Shown: piece after piece, positions 43,895 to 52,350 of the stretch
How the letters are laid out: each line of letters starts with the position of its first letter
How positions within the stretch are numbered: the first letter of the stretch is position 1
Made by a program: the position numbers and the translations under genes
The notes under the pieces: model-generated
Seen by the model: the letters and a program-made list of their open reading frames with translations, nothing else
Told to the model about the DNA's origin: nothing
Databases searched by the model: none
Assembly (NCBI GenBank): GCA_018364455.1
Contig: JAGZLW010000001.1
Span: forward strand, 93,786 to 157,785
Source: Streptococcus mitis
GTDB taxonomy: Bacteria > Bacillota > Bacilli > Lactobacillales > Streptococcaceae
Direction of reading: 5' to 3'
DNA length: 64,000 nt

Positions 43895-44664
43895 GCTTGC
43901 TCCTCCTTCTCACGTGAGATAAAATAATATCCAACAACCAGGATAATACTAAAGAGAAAGACAAGGGCAGACAGGGCATTGATCTCTAGCGAAATCCCCT
44001 TCCGAGCACGAGAGTATATCTCGACTGACAGGGTTGAAAAGCCATTTCCCGTTACGAAGAAGGTCACGGCAAAGTCATCTAGCGAATAGGTAAAGGCCAT
44101 GAAATAACCTGCAATGATAGACGGAGTCAGGTAAGGAAGCATGATTTCTTTGAACATCTGAAATTGGCTGGCACCAAGGTCATAGGCCGCATGAATCATA
44201 TCGCCATTCATTTCCTTGAGACGAGGCAAGACCATCAAGACCACGATAGGAATGGAGAAGGCTACGTGACTAGAAAGAACTGTCAAAAAACCAAGTGAAA
44301 ACTTGAGTTGAGTAAAGAGAATCAAGAAGCTGGCACCAATCATAACATCAGGCGCAACCATGAGGATATTATTGAGTGATAGAAAGGCTTCTTGGTATTT
44401 CTTACGAGACTGGTAGATGTAAATAGCTCCAAAAGTCCCGATAATGGTCGCTATCAAGGCTGACAGAAAGGCCAATAAAAAGGTCTGAGTCACAATTAAC
44501 ATAAGGCGACCATCGCCAAACATGGTTTTAAAATGACTCAAACTAAAGCCTGTAAAGCTATTCATGTCGTTGCCTGCATTAAAGGCATAGCCAATCAAGT
44601 AAAATATTGGCAGGTAGAGGACAAGAAAGACCAGTCCCAGATATAGATTGGCAAATTTTTTCAT
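43891..44664 (-). CDS. potC: Spermidine/putrescine ABC permease PotC
   Basis: A 257-residue membrane subunit with about six helices and the EAA motif (HAAYDLGASQFQMFKEIMLP). It pairs with PotB to form the polyamine channel. It starts at ATG 44664 after GGAGAGAACG, with a 4-nt overlap on the end of potB; an earlier in-frame start nine codons upstream is not used. It overlaps potD by 4 nt at its end. Confidence 0.96.
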   Translation of the reverse strand: MKKFANLYLGLVFLVLYLPIFYLIGYAFNAGNDMNSFTGFSLSHFKTMFGDGRLMLIVTQTFLLAFLSALIATIIGTFGAIYIYQSRKKYQEAFLSLNNILMVAPDVMIGASFLILFTQLKFSLGFLTVLSSHVAFSIPIVVLMVLPRLKEMNGDMIHAAYDLGASQFQMFKEIMLPYLTPSIIAGYFMAFTYSLDDFAVTFFVTGNGFSTLSVEIYSRARKGISLEINALSALVFLFSIILVVGYYFISREKEEQA

Positions 44665-45467
44665 CGTTCTCTCCTTTCCTTGGTCACCCACATGGTGATG
44701 AACATGGTCAGGATGAGAATCACACCAATGGTAGAACCCATACCATAGTTGTCATTGGTCAGGAAGTTCTGCTCAATAGCCGTCCCCAAGGTGATAACAC
44801 GGTTCCCACCAATCAAACGGGTCAGCATGAAGAGACTCAAGCTGGGGATAAAGACAGACTGAACCCCACTTCGCACGCCGTTCATAGACAGAGGGAAGAT
44901 GACATGACGGAAAGTCTCCCACTTGGTTGCACCGAGGTCGTAACTAGCATTGATGAGATTGTTATCCATATCGTCCAAGACATTGAAAATCGGCAAAATC
45001 ATAAAGGGAAGCTCGATGTAGCTTGCGACAAAGATAAAGGAGAAATCGGTAAAGAGCAACTGTTGCGAACCGATTCCGATGAATTCCAAAAATTGGTTAA
45101 TAGAGCCATTTTGACCAAAAATCCCGATAAAGGCATAGGCTTTAAGGAGCAAATTGATCCAGGTTGGCAGGATAATCAGCATGAGCCAGAGTTGACGGTG
45201 CTTGAGGCGGGTCAAAAAGAGGGCCGTTGGATAGCTGATAAGCAAGGTCACAAAGGTCACAATCCCTGCATAAAGCACGGAGTTAAAGCTCATTTTGAGG
45301 TAGGTCAAGTTTTGTGACGCAAAGTAAGATTTATAGTTTTCTATGCTAAACTGGCCTTCGATATTGAAAAAGGATTGACCGAAAATCAAGACCAAGGGTG
45401 CCAAGACAAAGAGGGCAATCCAAAGCATGTAGGGCACTACAAAGAGTTTAGAGCTTGTTTTCTTCAT
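44661..45467 (-). CDS. potB: Spermidine/putrescine ABC permease PotB
   Basis: A 268-residue permease with about six helices and the EAA loop NASYDLGATKWETFRHVIFP. It is the first of the two polyamine channel subunits. The start MKKTSSKLF at 45467 follows GAGGAGGAAAGAG. It overlaps the end of potA by 20 nt, so ribosomes finishing potA can start here. It ends 4 nt into potC. Confidence 0.96.
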   Translation of the reverse strand: MKKTSSKLFVVPYMLWIALFVLAPLVLIFGQSFFNIEGQFSIENYKSYFASQNLTYLKMSFNSVLYAGIVTFVTLLISYPTALFLTRLKHRQLWLMLIILPTWINLLLKAYAFIGIFGQNGSINQFLEFIGIGSQQLLFTDFSFIFVASYIELPFMILPIFNVLDDMDNNLINASYDLGATKWETFRHVIFPLSMNGVRSGVQSVFIPSLSLFMLTRLIGGNRVITLGTAIEQNFLTNDNYGMGSTIGVILILTMFITMWVTKERRER

Positions 45468-46605
45468 CTCTTTCCTCCTCGATTGCATTGATCAGACCTG
45501 CTTCTTGCTCTTCGATTTCTACGTACTCCTCAATACGAGCATCGAACTCTTCTTCGGTTTCGTTGAGACGCATGATATGGATGTCTTCTGGTTCAAAGTC
45601 AAGACCAATTTCCTCACCCACGATGGCCTTACGGGTTGAGTGGATCATCCATTCATTCCCAAGTTCGTCATAGGCGATAATTTCATAGTGCACCCCACGG
45701 AAGAGCTGGGTATCCACCTTAACTTGGAGCTTGCCTTCTTCAGGAAGGGTAATCCGCAAGTCCTCTGGACGAATAACGACCTCAACAGGTTCATTTGGCT
45801 TCATCCCTCCATCGACCGCTTCGAAGCGTTTGCCGTTAAACTCAACCAAGTAGTCCTCAATCATGGTTCCTGGCAAGATATTTGACTCCCCGATAAAGGT
45901 GGCAACAAAGTGGTTAATTGGCTCATCGTAGATGTCCACTGGCGTTCCAGACTGGACAATCTCGCCATCATTCATGACAAAAATCCAGTCACTCATAGCC
46001 AAAGCTTCTTCCTGATCGTGAGTAACAAAAACAAAGGTGATTCCCAATCGTTGTTGCAGTTCACGCAGCTCATACTGCATATCTGTTCTTAATTTCAAGT
46101 CCAACGCTGACAAAGGCTCGTCCAACAAAACCACACGGGGTTGGTTGATGATGGCACGGGCAATAGCCACACGCTGACGTTGTCCTCCAGAGAGTTTACG
46201 GATGGAACGTTTTTCGTAACCTTCCAACTGAACCATCTTGAGAACTTCCGCTACGCGCTGCTCGATTTCTTTCTTGTCAATTTTACGCAAGCGAAGTGGA
46301 AAAGCAACATTTTCAAACACATTCATATGTGGAAACAAGGCATAGGATTGGAAGACCGTATGCACATCTCGCTTGTTGGTTGGGATGTCATTGATGCGGA
46401 CACCGTCCAGTAAAATATCTCCTGTCGTCGCATCCAGTAAACCTGCAATGATGTTAAGGATAGTTGATTTCCCTGAACCAGATGCGCCTAGAAGGGTATA
46501 GAATTTCCCTTCTTCCAACTCAAAGTTGATGTCTTTGAGAACCTTGGTGTTGTTGTCTTCAAAAACTTTAGAGACGTTTTTGAATTCAATAATTGGTTTT
46601 TTCAA
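45448..46605 (-). CDS. potA: Spermidine/putrescine ABC ATPase PotA
   Basis: The ATPase of the polyamine importer, 385 residues. Walker A GASGSGKST, signature LSGGQRQRVAIARA, Walker B VVLLDEPLSAL and H-loop FVTHDQ are intact, followed by the regulatory TOBE-type beta domain and a strongly acidic tail rich in Glu. The start codon is TTG at 46605, since an in-frame TGA lies just before it and no ATG precedes the conserved KKPIIEFKNV. It is the first pot gene after a 159-nt gap from murB. Confidence 0.95.
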   Translation of the reverse strand: MKKPIIEFKNVSKVFEDNNTKVLKDINFELEEGKFYTLLGASGSGKSTILNIIAGLLDATTGDILLDGVRINDIPTNKRDVHTVFQSYALFPHMNVFENVAFPLRLRKIDKKEIEQRVAEVLKMVQLEGYEKRSIRKLSGGQRQRVAIARAIINQPRVVLLDEPLSALDLKLRTDMQYELRELQQRLGITFVFVTHDQEEALAMSDWIFVMNDGEIVQSGTPVDIYDEPINHFVATFIGESNILPGTMIEDYLVEFNGKRFEAVDGGMKPNEPVEVVIRPEDLRITLPEEGKLQVKVDTQLFRGVHYEIIAYDELGNEWMIHSTRKAIVGEEIGLDFEPEDIHIMRLNETEEEFDARIEEYVEIEEQEAGLINAIEEERDEENKL

Positions 46606-46764
46606 TTGTCATTTATTCCTTCTTTTTCATAGATTAACAGATCAGGGCTCTGTCAGGCCGCTACTACCTCGTGTAGGAGATTGAACTGCCTACATTCTTC
46701 TGCACTAACGATAGGCTTTCACCCCCTTTCCATGACATAGCAGCAGCTTTTTAGCCAAAGCTTC
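46606..46764 (-). other. Structured-looking gap between murB and potA
   Basis: This gap within an otherwise tight operon has no gene. It is richer in GC than its surroundings and carries several complementary segments on the minus strand, such as GTAGG/CCTAC, CTAC/GTAG and GGC/GCC around CTGACAGA. They could form alternative hairpins. It has no good promoter or T-run. It could be a leader element of potABCD. Confidence 0.4.
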
Positions 46765-47670
46765 CTACTTGCTTTCACCTAAAATACGGACTTCTCTCTC
46801 AAGAGTAACGCCAGAGTGTTCCTTGACTTTTTCGATCACAGACTCAATCAAGTCCTCGTAGTCTTTAGCCGTTCCGTCAGCAACATTGATCATAAATCCT
46901 GCGTGCTTTTCAGACACTTCAACACCACCGATACGATAGCCTTTCAAGCCAGCTTCTGAAATTAATTGACCTGCAAAATGCCCTACTGGACGCTTAAAGA
47001 CCGAACCACAAGATGGATATTCTAAAGGTTGCTTGAGTTCACGTAGATGCGTCAAGCGATCCATTTCTTGCTTGATAACCTGATGGTTTCCTGGAGCAAG
47101 GGAAAATTTAGCTGACAAGACAACTGCACCAGACTCCTGAATGGCTGAATGGCGGTACCCAAAAGCCAAGTCCTTGGCAGACAGAGTCTCGATTTCTCCG
47201 TCCTTAGTCAAGATCTTACAAGACTGTAAGATATGGGCAATCTCGCCACCATAGGCACCTGCATTCATAAAGACAGCACCGCCGACGCTCCCCGGAATGC
47301 CACAAGCAAATTCAAAACCAGTCAAACTATGACGAAGGGCAATGCGAGTTGTTTCAATCAAGTTAGCACCAGCTTCTGCTTCGATGGTATAGCCATCAAC
47401 GGAAACATTATTGAGCTTGTCACACAAGATGACAAATCCACGAATTCCACCATCACGAACAATGATGTTGCTGGCATTTCCAAGAACCATCCAAGGGATG
47501 TCTTCTTGATTGGCAAATTTAACAACGCGAGCCAACTCAAAACGATTTCGTGGAAAGACCAAATAATCGGCCTCTCCACCTACTTTTGTATAACTATAGC
47601 TATGCAAGGGTTCCTTAAAACGGATATCAATTCCTTCTAAGATTTCAAGCATTTTTTCTCTTACAGACAT
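46765..47670 (-). CDS. murB: UDP-N-acetylenolpyruvoylglucosamine reductase
   Basis: Reduces UDP-GlcNAc-enolpyruvate to UDP-MurNAc, an FAD- and NADPH-dependent step of cytosolic peptidoglycan precursor synthesis. The 301-residue protein is of the short type II form, with FAD-binding GNASNIIVRDGG and GIPGSVGGAVFMNAGAYGGE and the active-site CGSVFKRP. The ATG follows AAAGGAAGAGTGAC. It heads the murB-potABCD operon, a linkage conserved in streptococci. Confidence 0.97.
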   Translation of the reverse strand: MSVREKMLEILEGIDIRFKEPLHSYSYTKVGGEADYLVFPRNRFELARVVKFANQEDIPWMVLGNASNIIVRDGGIRGFVILCDKLNNVSVDGYTIEAEAGANLIETTRIALRHSLTGFEFACGIPGSVGGAVFMNAGAYGGEIAHILQSCKILTKDGEIETLSAKDLAFGYRHSAIQESGAVVLSAKFSLAPGNHQVIKQEMDRLTHLRELKQPLEYPSCGSVFKRPVGHFAGQLISEAGLKGYRIGGVEVSEKHAGFMINVADGTAKDYEDLIESVIEKVKEHSGVTLEREVRILGESK

Positions 47671-47763
47671 GTCACTCTTCCTTTTACAAAATTCATTCCA
47701 TTATACCATTTTTAAGACCATTTGACGACCATAAAAAAACCTTGTTTGGATTTTGCATAAGAA

Positions 47764-47784
47764 AAAGAGGTTTCCCCCTCTTTT
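47764..47784 (-). terminator. Intrinsic terminator after the YhfC-like gene
   Basis: AAAAGAGG / CCTCTTTT with a short loop and TTTTTC, immediately after the stop codon of the upstream gene. Confidence 0.78.
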
Positions 47785-47785
47785 C

Positions 47786-48538
47786 TTATGATTTCTTGCA
47801 AAAGATTGCCTTGGTTCCATAGGCAACCAGAACGAGCTCAAGTGCTAGGACAACTTCCACCAAGACTGGATTGGTCAACCAGCCAACTTGGACTAGAGAT
47901 GGTGCCAAGTCAAAGAAGGCATGTAGGCCATAGGCCGCTAGGAGATAAGTCCATTTCTTCTGGCGAACAGCTTGGTAAACCCAAACTGTCAACAGCAATT
48001 GGAATCCTAAAGCCAAAATCCGTTCAAAACCAAGCAAATAAATCTGCCAGACAGATAGTGACTGAATAGTTTTCAACATATTTTCAGACAGTAATTTCAT
48101 AACCTGTGGATCCTGAGTTTGAACTGCTGAAAGCACGATGTAGAGATTGATCAAACTGGTGATACCGAGGAAAATCAATTCCAAGCCACCATGCCCCAGT
48201 CCATAGGCCAAGGCATCTGCCTTTTCCAAACTTCTCTTTTTCTCCAACCATTTGAAGAAAATAAGACGAGCAGTTTCCTCAAAAAATGCTGCCATGGCTA
48301 GGCCATAGATGATATAGACAAGCGGATGGTCTTGCAAGAGGGCAATACTGCCGTCTTTTTGAGGATGCAAAACCAAGATATGCACCAGTTTTTCTAAAAT
48401 CTGTGAAGAGACAAAGAAAGCAACAGCCCCCAAGCCCAAGACAGCTAAATTAATCTGGTATTTCTTTTTGGCATACCAAATGCTCCCTATCAAGAAAGCC
48501 AGCAACAGCACTATGGTAATGATAATATGAATGGTCAT
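47786..48538 (-). CDS. YhfC-family intramembrane protease-like protein
   Basis: A 250-residue membrane protein with about seven helices. It has FFEETAR (an EExxR-type motif) near residue 86 and YGLGHGGLE near 113, the pattern of YhfC/CPBP-related glutamic-type intramembrane proteases. Its target is unknown. The ATG follows TAGGAGAAGAAA. It follows budA by 9 nt, so the two are co-transcribed, though a functional link is not obvious. Confidence 0.82.
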   Translation of the reverse strand: MTIHIIITIVLLLAFLIGSIWYAKKKYQINLAVLGLGAVAFFVSSQILEKLVHILVLHPQKDGSIALLQDHPLVYIIYGLAMAAFFEETARLIFFKWLEKKRSLEKADALAYGLGHGGLELIFLGITSLINLYIVLSAVQTQDPQVMKLLSENMLKTIQSLSVWQIYLLGFERILALGFQLLLTVWVYQAVRQKKWTYLLAAYGLHAFFDLAPSLVQVGWLTNPVLVEVVLALELVLVAYGTKAIFCKKS

Positions 48539-48547
48539 TTTCTTCTC

Positions 48548-49279
48548 CTATTCCGCCTTTTCAATATCTTTTTTCATCTCGTCAACATTGAACTTAGCAA
48601 ACAAGTATTGACGATCTTGGACTGGGAAACGTTGGTCCAACTGGTCAACTGCTCCCACCTCGATAATGCCTTCCTTGATGACAAAGTCCATTACATGACC
48701 ACCAAAGGTCAAATCATCTGAAATGAAGTGCAGATGGTAGCCTGCCACACTGACTCCATGAAAAATCTCTGGCGTCCAGAAACCAACGATAGTTCCCGCC
48801 ACATTGTCACGACTATATTCCGGTTGATGGGTCGCGACCTCAGCAAACTTGGTATCTGGTGTCGACTTGGGAATCATGCGCACATGCATATGTGAAAATT
48901 CGCCACGAATCTTAATTGAGCGAAAAAGATTTTCCCCATCATAATAAGACTCGATTCGTTCTTCCAATTCCTTGTCTGTCATCTCAAAGCGCTGGCGGAA
49001 AATGACCTCTGCCTGATGTGGTACTACTGCTGCGTAAGGAATAAGGGCATCTGGTGATACTTCTACAATTTCTGGTCGCTCTCCTGATCCCTTAGCCTGA
49101 TAAGCCTTGCCATCCAAGACAATCAATTCCCCATCAATGGAGTCCAAGGTTCCCAAACCAAGGTCTCCATGCTCTAGCAATTCTCCCACTGTCATGGTAC
49201 CACCATAAAGGCCAGCCATCAAGGCTCCAAGGGTATTGTATTGAAATAATTTCACTGGTTCCTGCACGTTCTTATCCAT
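48548..49279 (-). CDS. budA: Alpha-acetolactate decarboxylase
   Basis: Decarboxylates 2-acetolactate to acetoin, a cytosolic overflow step that also drains branched-chain precursors. The 243-residue protein has the family's metal-binding and structural regions, such as GDLGLGTLDSIDGELIVLDG and the His-rich VAGYHLHFISDDLTFGGH. The ATG is preceded by AAGAAAGAG, a fair ribosome site. It is transcribed away from the MocR regulator and could be under its control. Confidence 0.95.
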   Translation of the reverse strand: MDKNVQEPVKLFQYNTLGALMAGLYGGTMTVGELLEHGDLGLGTLDSIDGELIVLDGKAYQAKGSGERPEIVEVSPDALIPYAAVVPHQAEVIFRQRFEMTDKELEERIESYYDGENLFRSIKIRGEFSHMHVRMIPKSTPDTKFAEVATHQPEYSRDNVAGTIVGFWTPEIFHGVSVAGYHLHFISDDLTFGGHVMDFVIKEGIIEVGAVDQLDQRFPVQDRQYLFAKFNVDEMKKDIEKAE

Positions 49280-49366
49280 TCTCTTTCTTGTCTGTTATTC
49301 TATAAATGTTACTCCTAAGTATACCACATTTGCTCCTAGATGTGAACGAGAGAAACACTCTAGACA

Positions 49367-49395
49367 TTGCCAAGAAGGAAAAAAAAGGGTACAAT
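49367..49395 (+). promoter_or_regulatory. Promoter of the MocR regulator
   Basis: TTGCCA (49367-49372) and TACAAT (49390-49395), spacer 17, 25 nt before the ATG. The divergent budA start is 100 bp away. Confidence 0.7.
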
Positions 49396-49420
49396 GTAAC
49401 AAAATCAAGGGAGGTCTGGA

Positions 49421-50692
49421 ATGAAGAAACAAAGCAAGTACCAAGAGGTCGTATCTTATCTGAAAAATGGCATCGAGTCTGGACGCTTTCGGACGGGAAG
49501 TCGCCTGCCTTCTATCCGTCAACTGAGCCTTGACTTTCACTGTAGCAAGGATACTGTCCAACGAGCCCTGCTGGAATTACGGCACGAACAATACCTCTAT
49601 GCCAAGCCCCAGAGCGGCTACTATGTCCTAGAACAAGGGCAACACCAGGACCTAGAAATTGAGGTTACCGACGAACATGCCAGCGCCTATGACGATTTCC
49701 GACTCTGTGTCAATGAAACCTTGGTTGGCCGAGAAAACTACCTCTTCAACTACTATGACAACCAAGAAGGATTAGAAGACTTAAGACAATCCATTCATAA
49801 ACTCCTCTTTGACCAAGCCCTCTACTGCAAAGCAGACCAGTTGGTATTGACTTCTGGAACCCAACAAGCCCTTTTTATCCTTTCTCAAATTTCCTTCCCT
49901 AGCCAAGCAAAGGAAATCTTGGTGGAACAGCCGACCTACCATCGGATGAATCGCCTCTTGATTGCTCAGGGCTTGGACTATCAAACGATTGAACGAGGCA
50001 TTGATGGGATTGATTTGGAGGAGCTGGAGCGACACTTCAAGACAGGAAAGATCAAGTTTTTCTACACCATCCCTCGCTTTCACTATCCTCTGGGGCATTC
50101 CTATTCAGAGCAGGACAAACGGGCTATTCTTGACTTAGCTGCCAAGTATGGTGTCTATATCGTAGAGGACGATTATCTGGGGGATTTGGACTCCAAGAAG
50201 GGGCAGACCTTCCACTATCTGGATACAGAGGAGCGGGTCATTTACATCAAGTCCTTCTCAACCAGCCTCTTTCCAGCCCTGCGGATAACAGCACTCATTC
50301 TGCCAAATGATATCAAAGATGCCTTTGTGGCCTACAAAAATATCCTAGACTACGACAGCAATCTCATCATGCAGAAAGCCCTTTCACTCTATATCGACAG
50401 TCAACTGTTTGAGAAAAACCGTCTAGCTCGCTTAGCCAATCAGGAAGCTTACCAAAAACAAATCGAGGAAAGGTTAACTAAATTTCCTTGCCCCCTTCCT
50501 CATTTTCCTCTTCACGATGGTGTATTGCTAGACCTACGACAGTATCCTAAAATTGCCAGTCTCAAACACAGTCAACTGGTCTTGGACTTCTTTGAAAAGG
50601 CCTATTTGAGCGCCTGCCCTTATCAATTTGCCAAGGTGTCCCTAGAAAATCTGGAAAATGTTTTAGACTATTTAAAAGCAGAATTGGAATGA
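49421..50692 (+). CDS. MocR-family (GntR/aminotransferase) regulator
   Basis: A 423-residue regulator. Residues 1-75 are a GntR-type winged helix (SRLPSIRQLSLDFHCSKDTV). The rest is a fold-type I aminotransferase domain with the PLP lysine in YIKSFSTSLFPALR near residue 285 and VEDDYLGDLD before it. Such proteins sense PLP or an amine-type ligand and often control the divergent or nearby gene. Here the candidates are budA and the solute-binding lipoprotein at 50712. The ATG follows GGGAGGTCTGGA. Confidence 0.92.
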   Translation: MKKQSKYQEVVSYLKNGIESGRFRTGSRLPSIRQLSLDFHCSKDTVQRALLELRHEQYLYAKPQSGYYVLEQGQHQDLEIEVTDEHASAYDDFRLCVNETLVGRENYLFNYYDNQEGLEDLRQSIHKLLFDQALYCKADQLVLTSGTQQALFILSQISFPSQAKEILVEQPTYHRMNRLLIAQGLDYQTIERGIDGIDLEELERHFKTGKIKFFYTIPRFHYPLGHSYSEQDKRAILDLAAKYGVYIVEDDYLGDLDSKKGQTFHYLDTEERVIYIKSFSTSLFPALRITALILPNDIKDAFVAYKNILDYDSNLIMQKALSLYIDSQLFEKNRLARLANQEAYQKQIEERLTKFPCPLPHFPLHDGVLLDLRQYPKIASLKHSQLVLDFFEKAYLSACPYQFAKVSLENLENVLDYLKAELE

Positions 50693-50710
50693 CTTCCAAC
50701 TCTGCTTTTT
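50674..50710. terminator. Bidirectional terminator overlapping the MocR stop codon
   Basis: AAAAGCAGA-TTGGAA and TTCCAA-TCTGCTTTTT, with the MocR TGA in the loop. The convergent lipoprotein gene ends 2 nt beyond the other arm. Confidence 0.88.
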
Positions 50711-50711
50711 C

Positions 50712-51527
50712 TTATTCTTCAACTTCAGTTAGACTTGCTGCTTTTTCAAGATATTTTTGGTAGGTGCCGTCATCCTTGAGTTTTTGGATGACCTTGTCCA
50801 CCACTTCTTTCAAATCAGCACTATTTTTTCTAAGGGCAACTGCATTGGCTTCACCGTCCTTCATCTTCAAGCTGACAGTTGCGACAGCTAGGTCCGCATT
50901 TTTAGCAGCATAGCTAAGGGCAACAGGCTCATCCATGTGAACAGCATCTACTTTTCCAGCCTGTAATTCATTGACAGCTTCACCCATATTAGTTAGGGAA
51001 GTCAATTGAGCTTTTGGCAATTGTTCCTTGACCATAGACTCTGGAACAGTTCCTTTTTGGGCTGCAATATTAGCACTCTCAAGGCTAGTTAAATCCTTGT
51101 ATTTTTCTACATCAGCCTTACGAACCAAGAAACTAATCTTGTTTTCATAGTAAGGGATTGAAAAGTCAAAGACTTCTTTTCTCTCGTCAGTAGCGCTAAT
51201 TCCTGCAACTGCTAGGTCAGCCTTCCCAGTTTGAAGACTGGTCAAGACATTATCAAAACTCATGCTTGAGATTTCCAACTTAACCCCAAGTTCATCAGCG
51301 ATAGCTTGAGCCATGTCAATATCCGCACCGACAACCTGATTTTTTCCGTCAACCAACGATTGGAACTCAAAGGGTGCATAGTCAGGACTGGTCGCCACAA
51401 CCAATTTCCCCTTTTGCTTAATGGCTTCAACAGCTGACTGAGAACCATTCGAACCTGACTGGCAAGCTACCAAGAAGAAACTTGCAAGAAGACTACATAA
51501 AACAAATATCCATTTTTTTGATTTCAT
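50712..51527 (-). CDS. Amino-acid ABC transporter solute-binding lipoprotein (orphan)
   Basis: A 271-residue class 3 solute-binding protein. The signal peptide ends in a lipobox (FFLVAC, Cys22), then the binding fold with LVVATSPDYAPFEFQ and VVGADIDMAQAIADELG. The pattern matches polar amino-acid receptors. No permease or ATPase gene is next to it; it may serve the two-gene system at 17434-18851 or one elsewhere. It has a near-perfect promoter. It lies between MocR and the phosphate operon. Confidence 0.92.
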   Translation of the reverse strand: MKSKKWIFVLCSLLASFFLVACQSGSNGSQSAVEAIKQKGKLVVATSPDYAPFEFQSLVDGKNQVVGADIDMAQAIADELGVKLEISSMSFDNVLTSLQTGKADLAVAGISATDERKEVFDFSIPYYENKISFLVRKADVEKYKDLTSLESANIAAQKGTVPESMVKEQLPKAQLTSLTNMGEAVNELQAGKVDAVHMDEPVALSYAAKNADLAVATVSLKMKDGEANAVALRKNSADLKEVVDKVIQKLKDDGTYQKYLEKAASLTEVEE

Positions 51528-51558
51528 AAATAAACAACCTCTCTGTTAATTTTGTATA

Positions 51559-51587
51559 ATTATAACGCCATTCAAGCTATTTGTCAA
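51559..51587 (-). promoter_or_regulatory. Consensus promoter of the solute-binding gene
   Basis: TTGACA (51582-51587), 17-nt spacer and TATAAT (51559-51564) on the minus strand: both hexamers are perfect. Strong constitutive expression is expected unless an operator intervenes. Confidence 0.9.
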
Positions 51588-51632
51588 GCACTTTTTTGAA
51601 TTTTTATCTTAAAAATATTTTTTTCATTCAAG

Positions 51633-51667
51633 AAAAGGAGCTATCAATTGATTTCAAGCTCCTTTTT
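51633..51667 (-). terminator. Intrinsic terminator after phoU
   Basis: AAAAGGAGCT and AGCTCCTTTT flank a 14-nt loop, with TTTTC on the minus strand, about 20 nt past the phoU stop. Confidence 0.9.
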
Positions 51668-51685
51668 ATACAGAATGAACCTGTT

Positions 51686-52339
51686 TTATAGTTCGACAAT
51701 CTTACCTGTTTCAAAGTAAACAACCCATTCACAGATATTTTTGGCATAGTCTCCAATACGTTCCAAGAAGGCAATCACTTGGAAGTAATCACGACCTGTA
51801 ACAATGGCATCTGGATTTTTCTTGATTTCTTCTGTAGCCAAATCACGAATGCTATCAAAATAATGGTTGATTTTTTCGTCCATGGCTGCTACTTCATAGG
51901 CCTGGTCCACTGAACCATTCAGATAGAGTTCAAGGGCTGCTTCGACGAAATTCTTGACATCGCGACCCATTCTCTTGATTTCTTCTTCAACAGCTGGGAT
52001 ACGTTGTTCCCCCTTCATACGAATGGCTGCTTTGGCGATGGAAACAGCATGGTCTCCCATACGTTCCAAGTCAGATACTGCTTTTAAGACTGTTAAAACG
52101 GTACGCAAGTCTTGAGAAACTGGTTGTTGAAGGGCAATCATTTCAAATGATTTCTTCTCCAATTTTACTTCGTATTCGTTTACTTCTGCATCATCTTCAA
52201 TGACTTCTTTGGCCAAATCACGGTCATGCGTAACAAAGGCACGCACTGTACGATTGATTTGGGATAGCACTTCCTGTCCCATGGCATAGAACTGGTTGTG
52301 CAATTTCTCTAAATCTTCTTCAAATTGAGAACGTAACAT
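51686..52339 (-). CDS. phoU: Phosphate uptake regulator PhoU
   Basis: A 217-residue all-helical protein made of two PhoU repeats, each with the ExxxD pattern (DLERMGDHAVSIAK and FLERIGDYAKNICEW). PhoU represses high-affinity phosphate uptake and signalling when phosphate is plentiful. Two adjacent ATG codons exist; the second (MLRSQFEEDL) has better spacing from GGAGATAA. It is the last gene of pstSCAB-phoU, directly after the second pstB. Confidence 0.96.
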   Translation of the reverse strand: MLRSQFEEDLEKLHNQFYAMGQEVLSQINRTVRAFVTHDRDLAKEVIEDDAEVNEYEVKLEKKSFEMIALQQPVSQDLRTVLTVLKAVSDLERMGDHAVSIAKAAIRMKGEQRIPAVEEEIKRMGRDVKNFVEAALELYLNGSVDQAYEVAAMDEKINHYFDSIRDLATEEIKKNPDAIVTGRDYFQVIAFLERIGDYAKNICEWVVYFETGKIVEL

Positions 52340-52350
52340 CATTTATCTCC

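Noticed and set aside
44607..45317. 236-codon open frame antisense to potC/potB
   Set aside because: The translation is polar and unlike any family, and the opposite strand encodes clear, overlapping pot genes.
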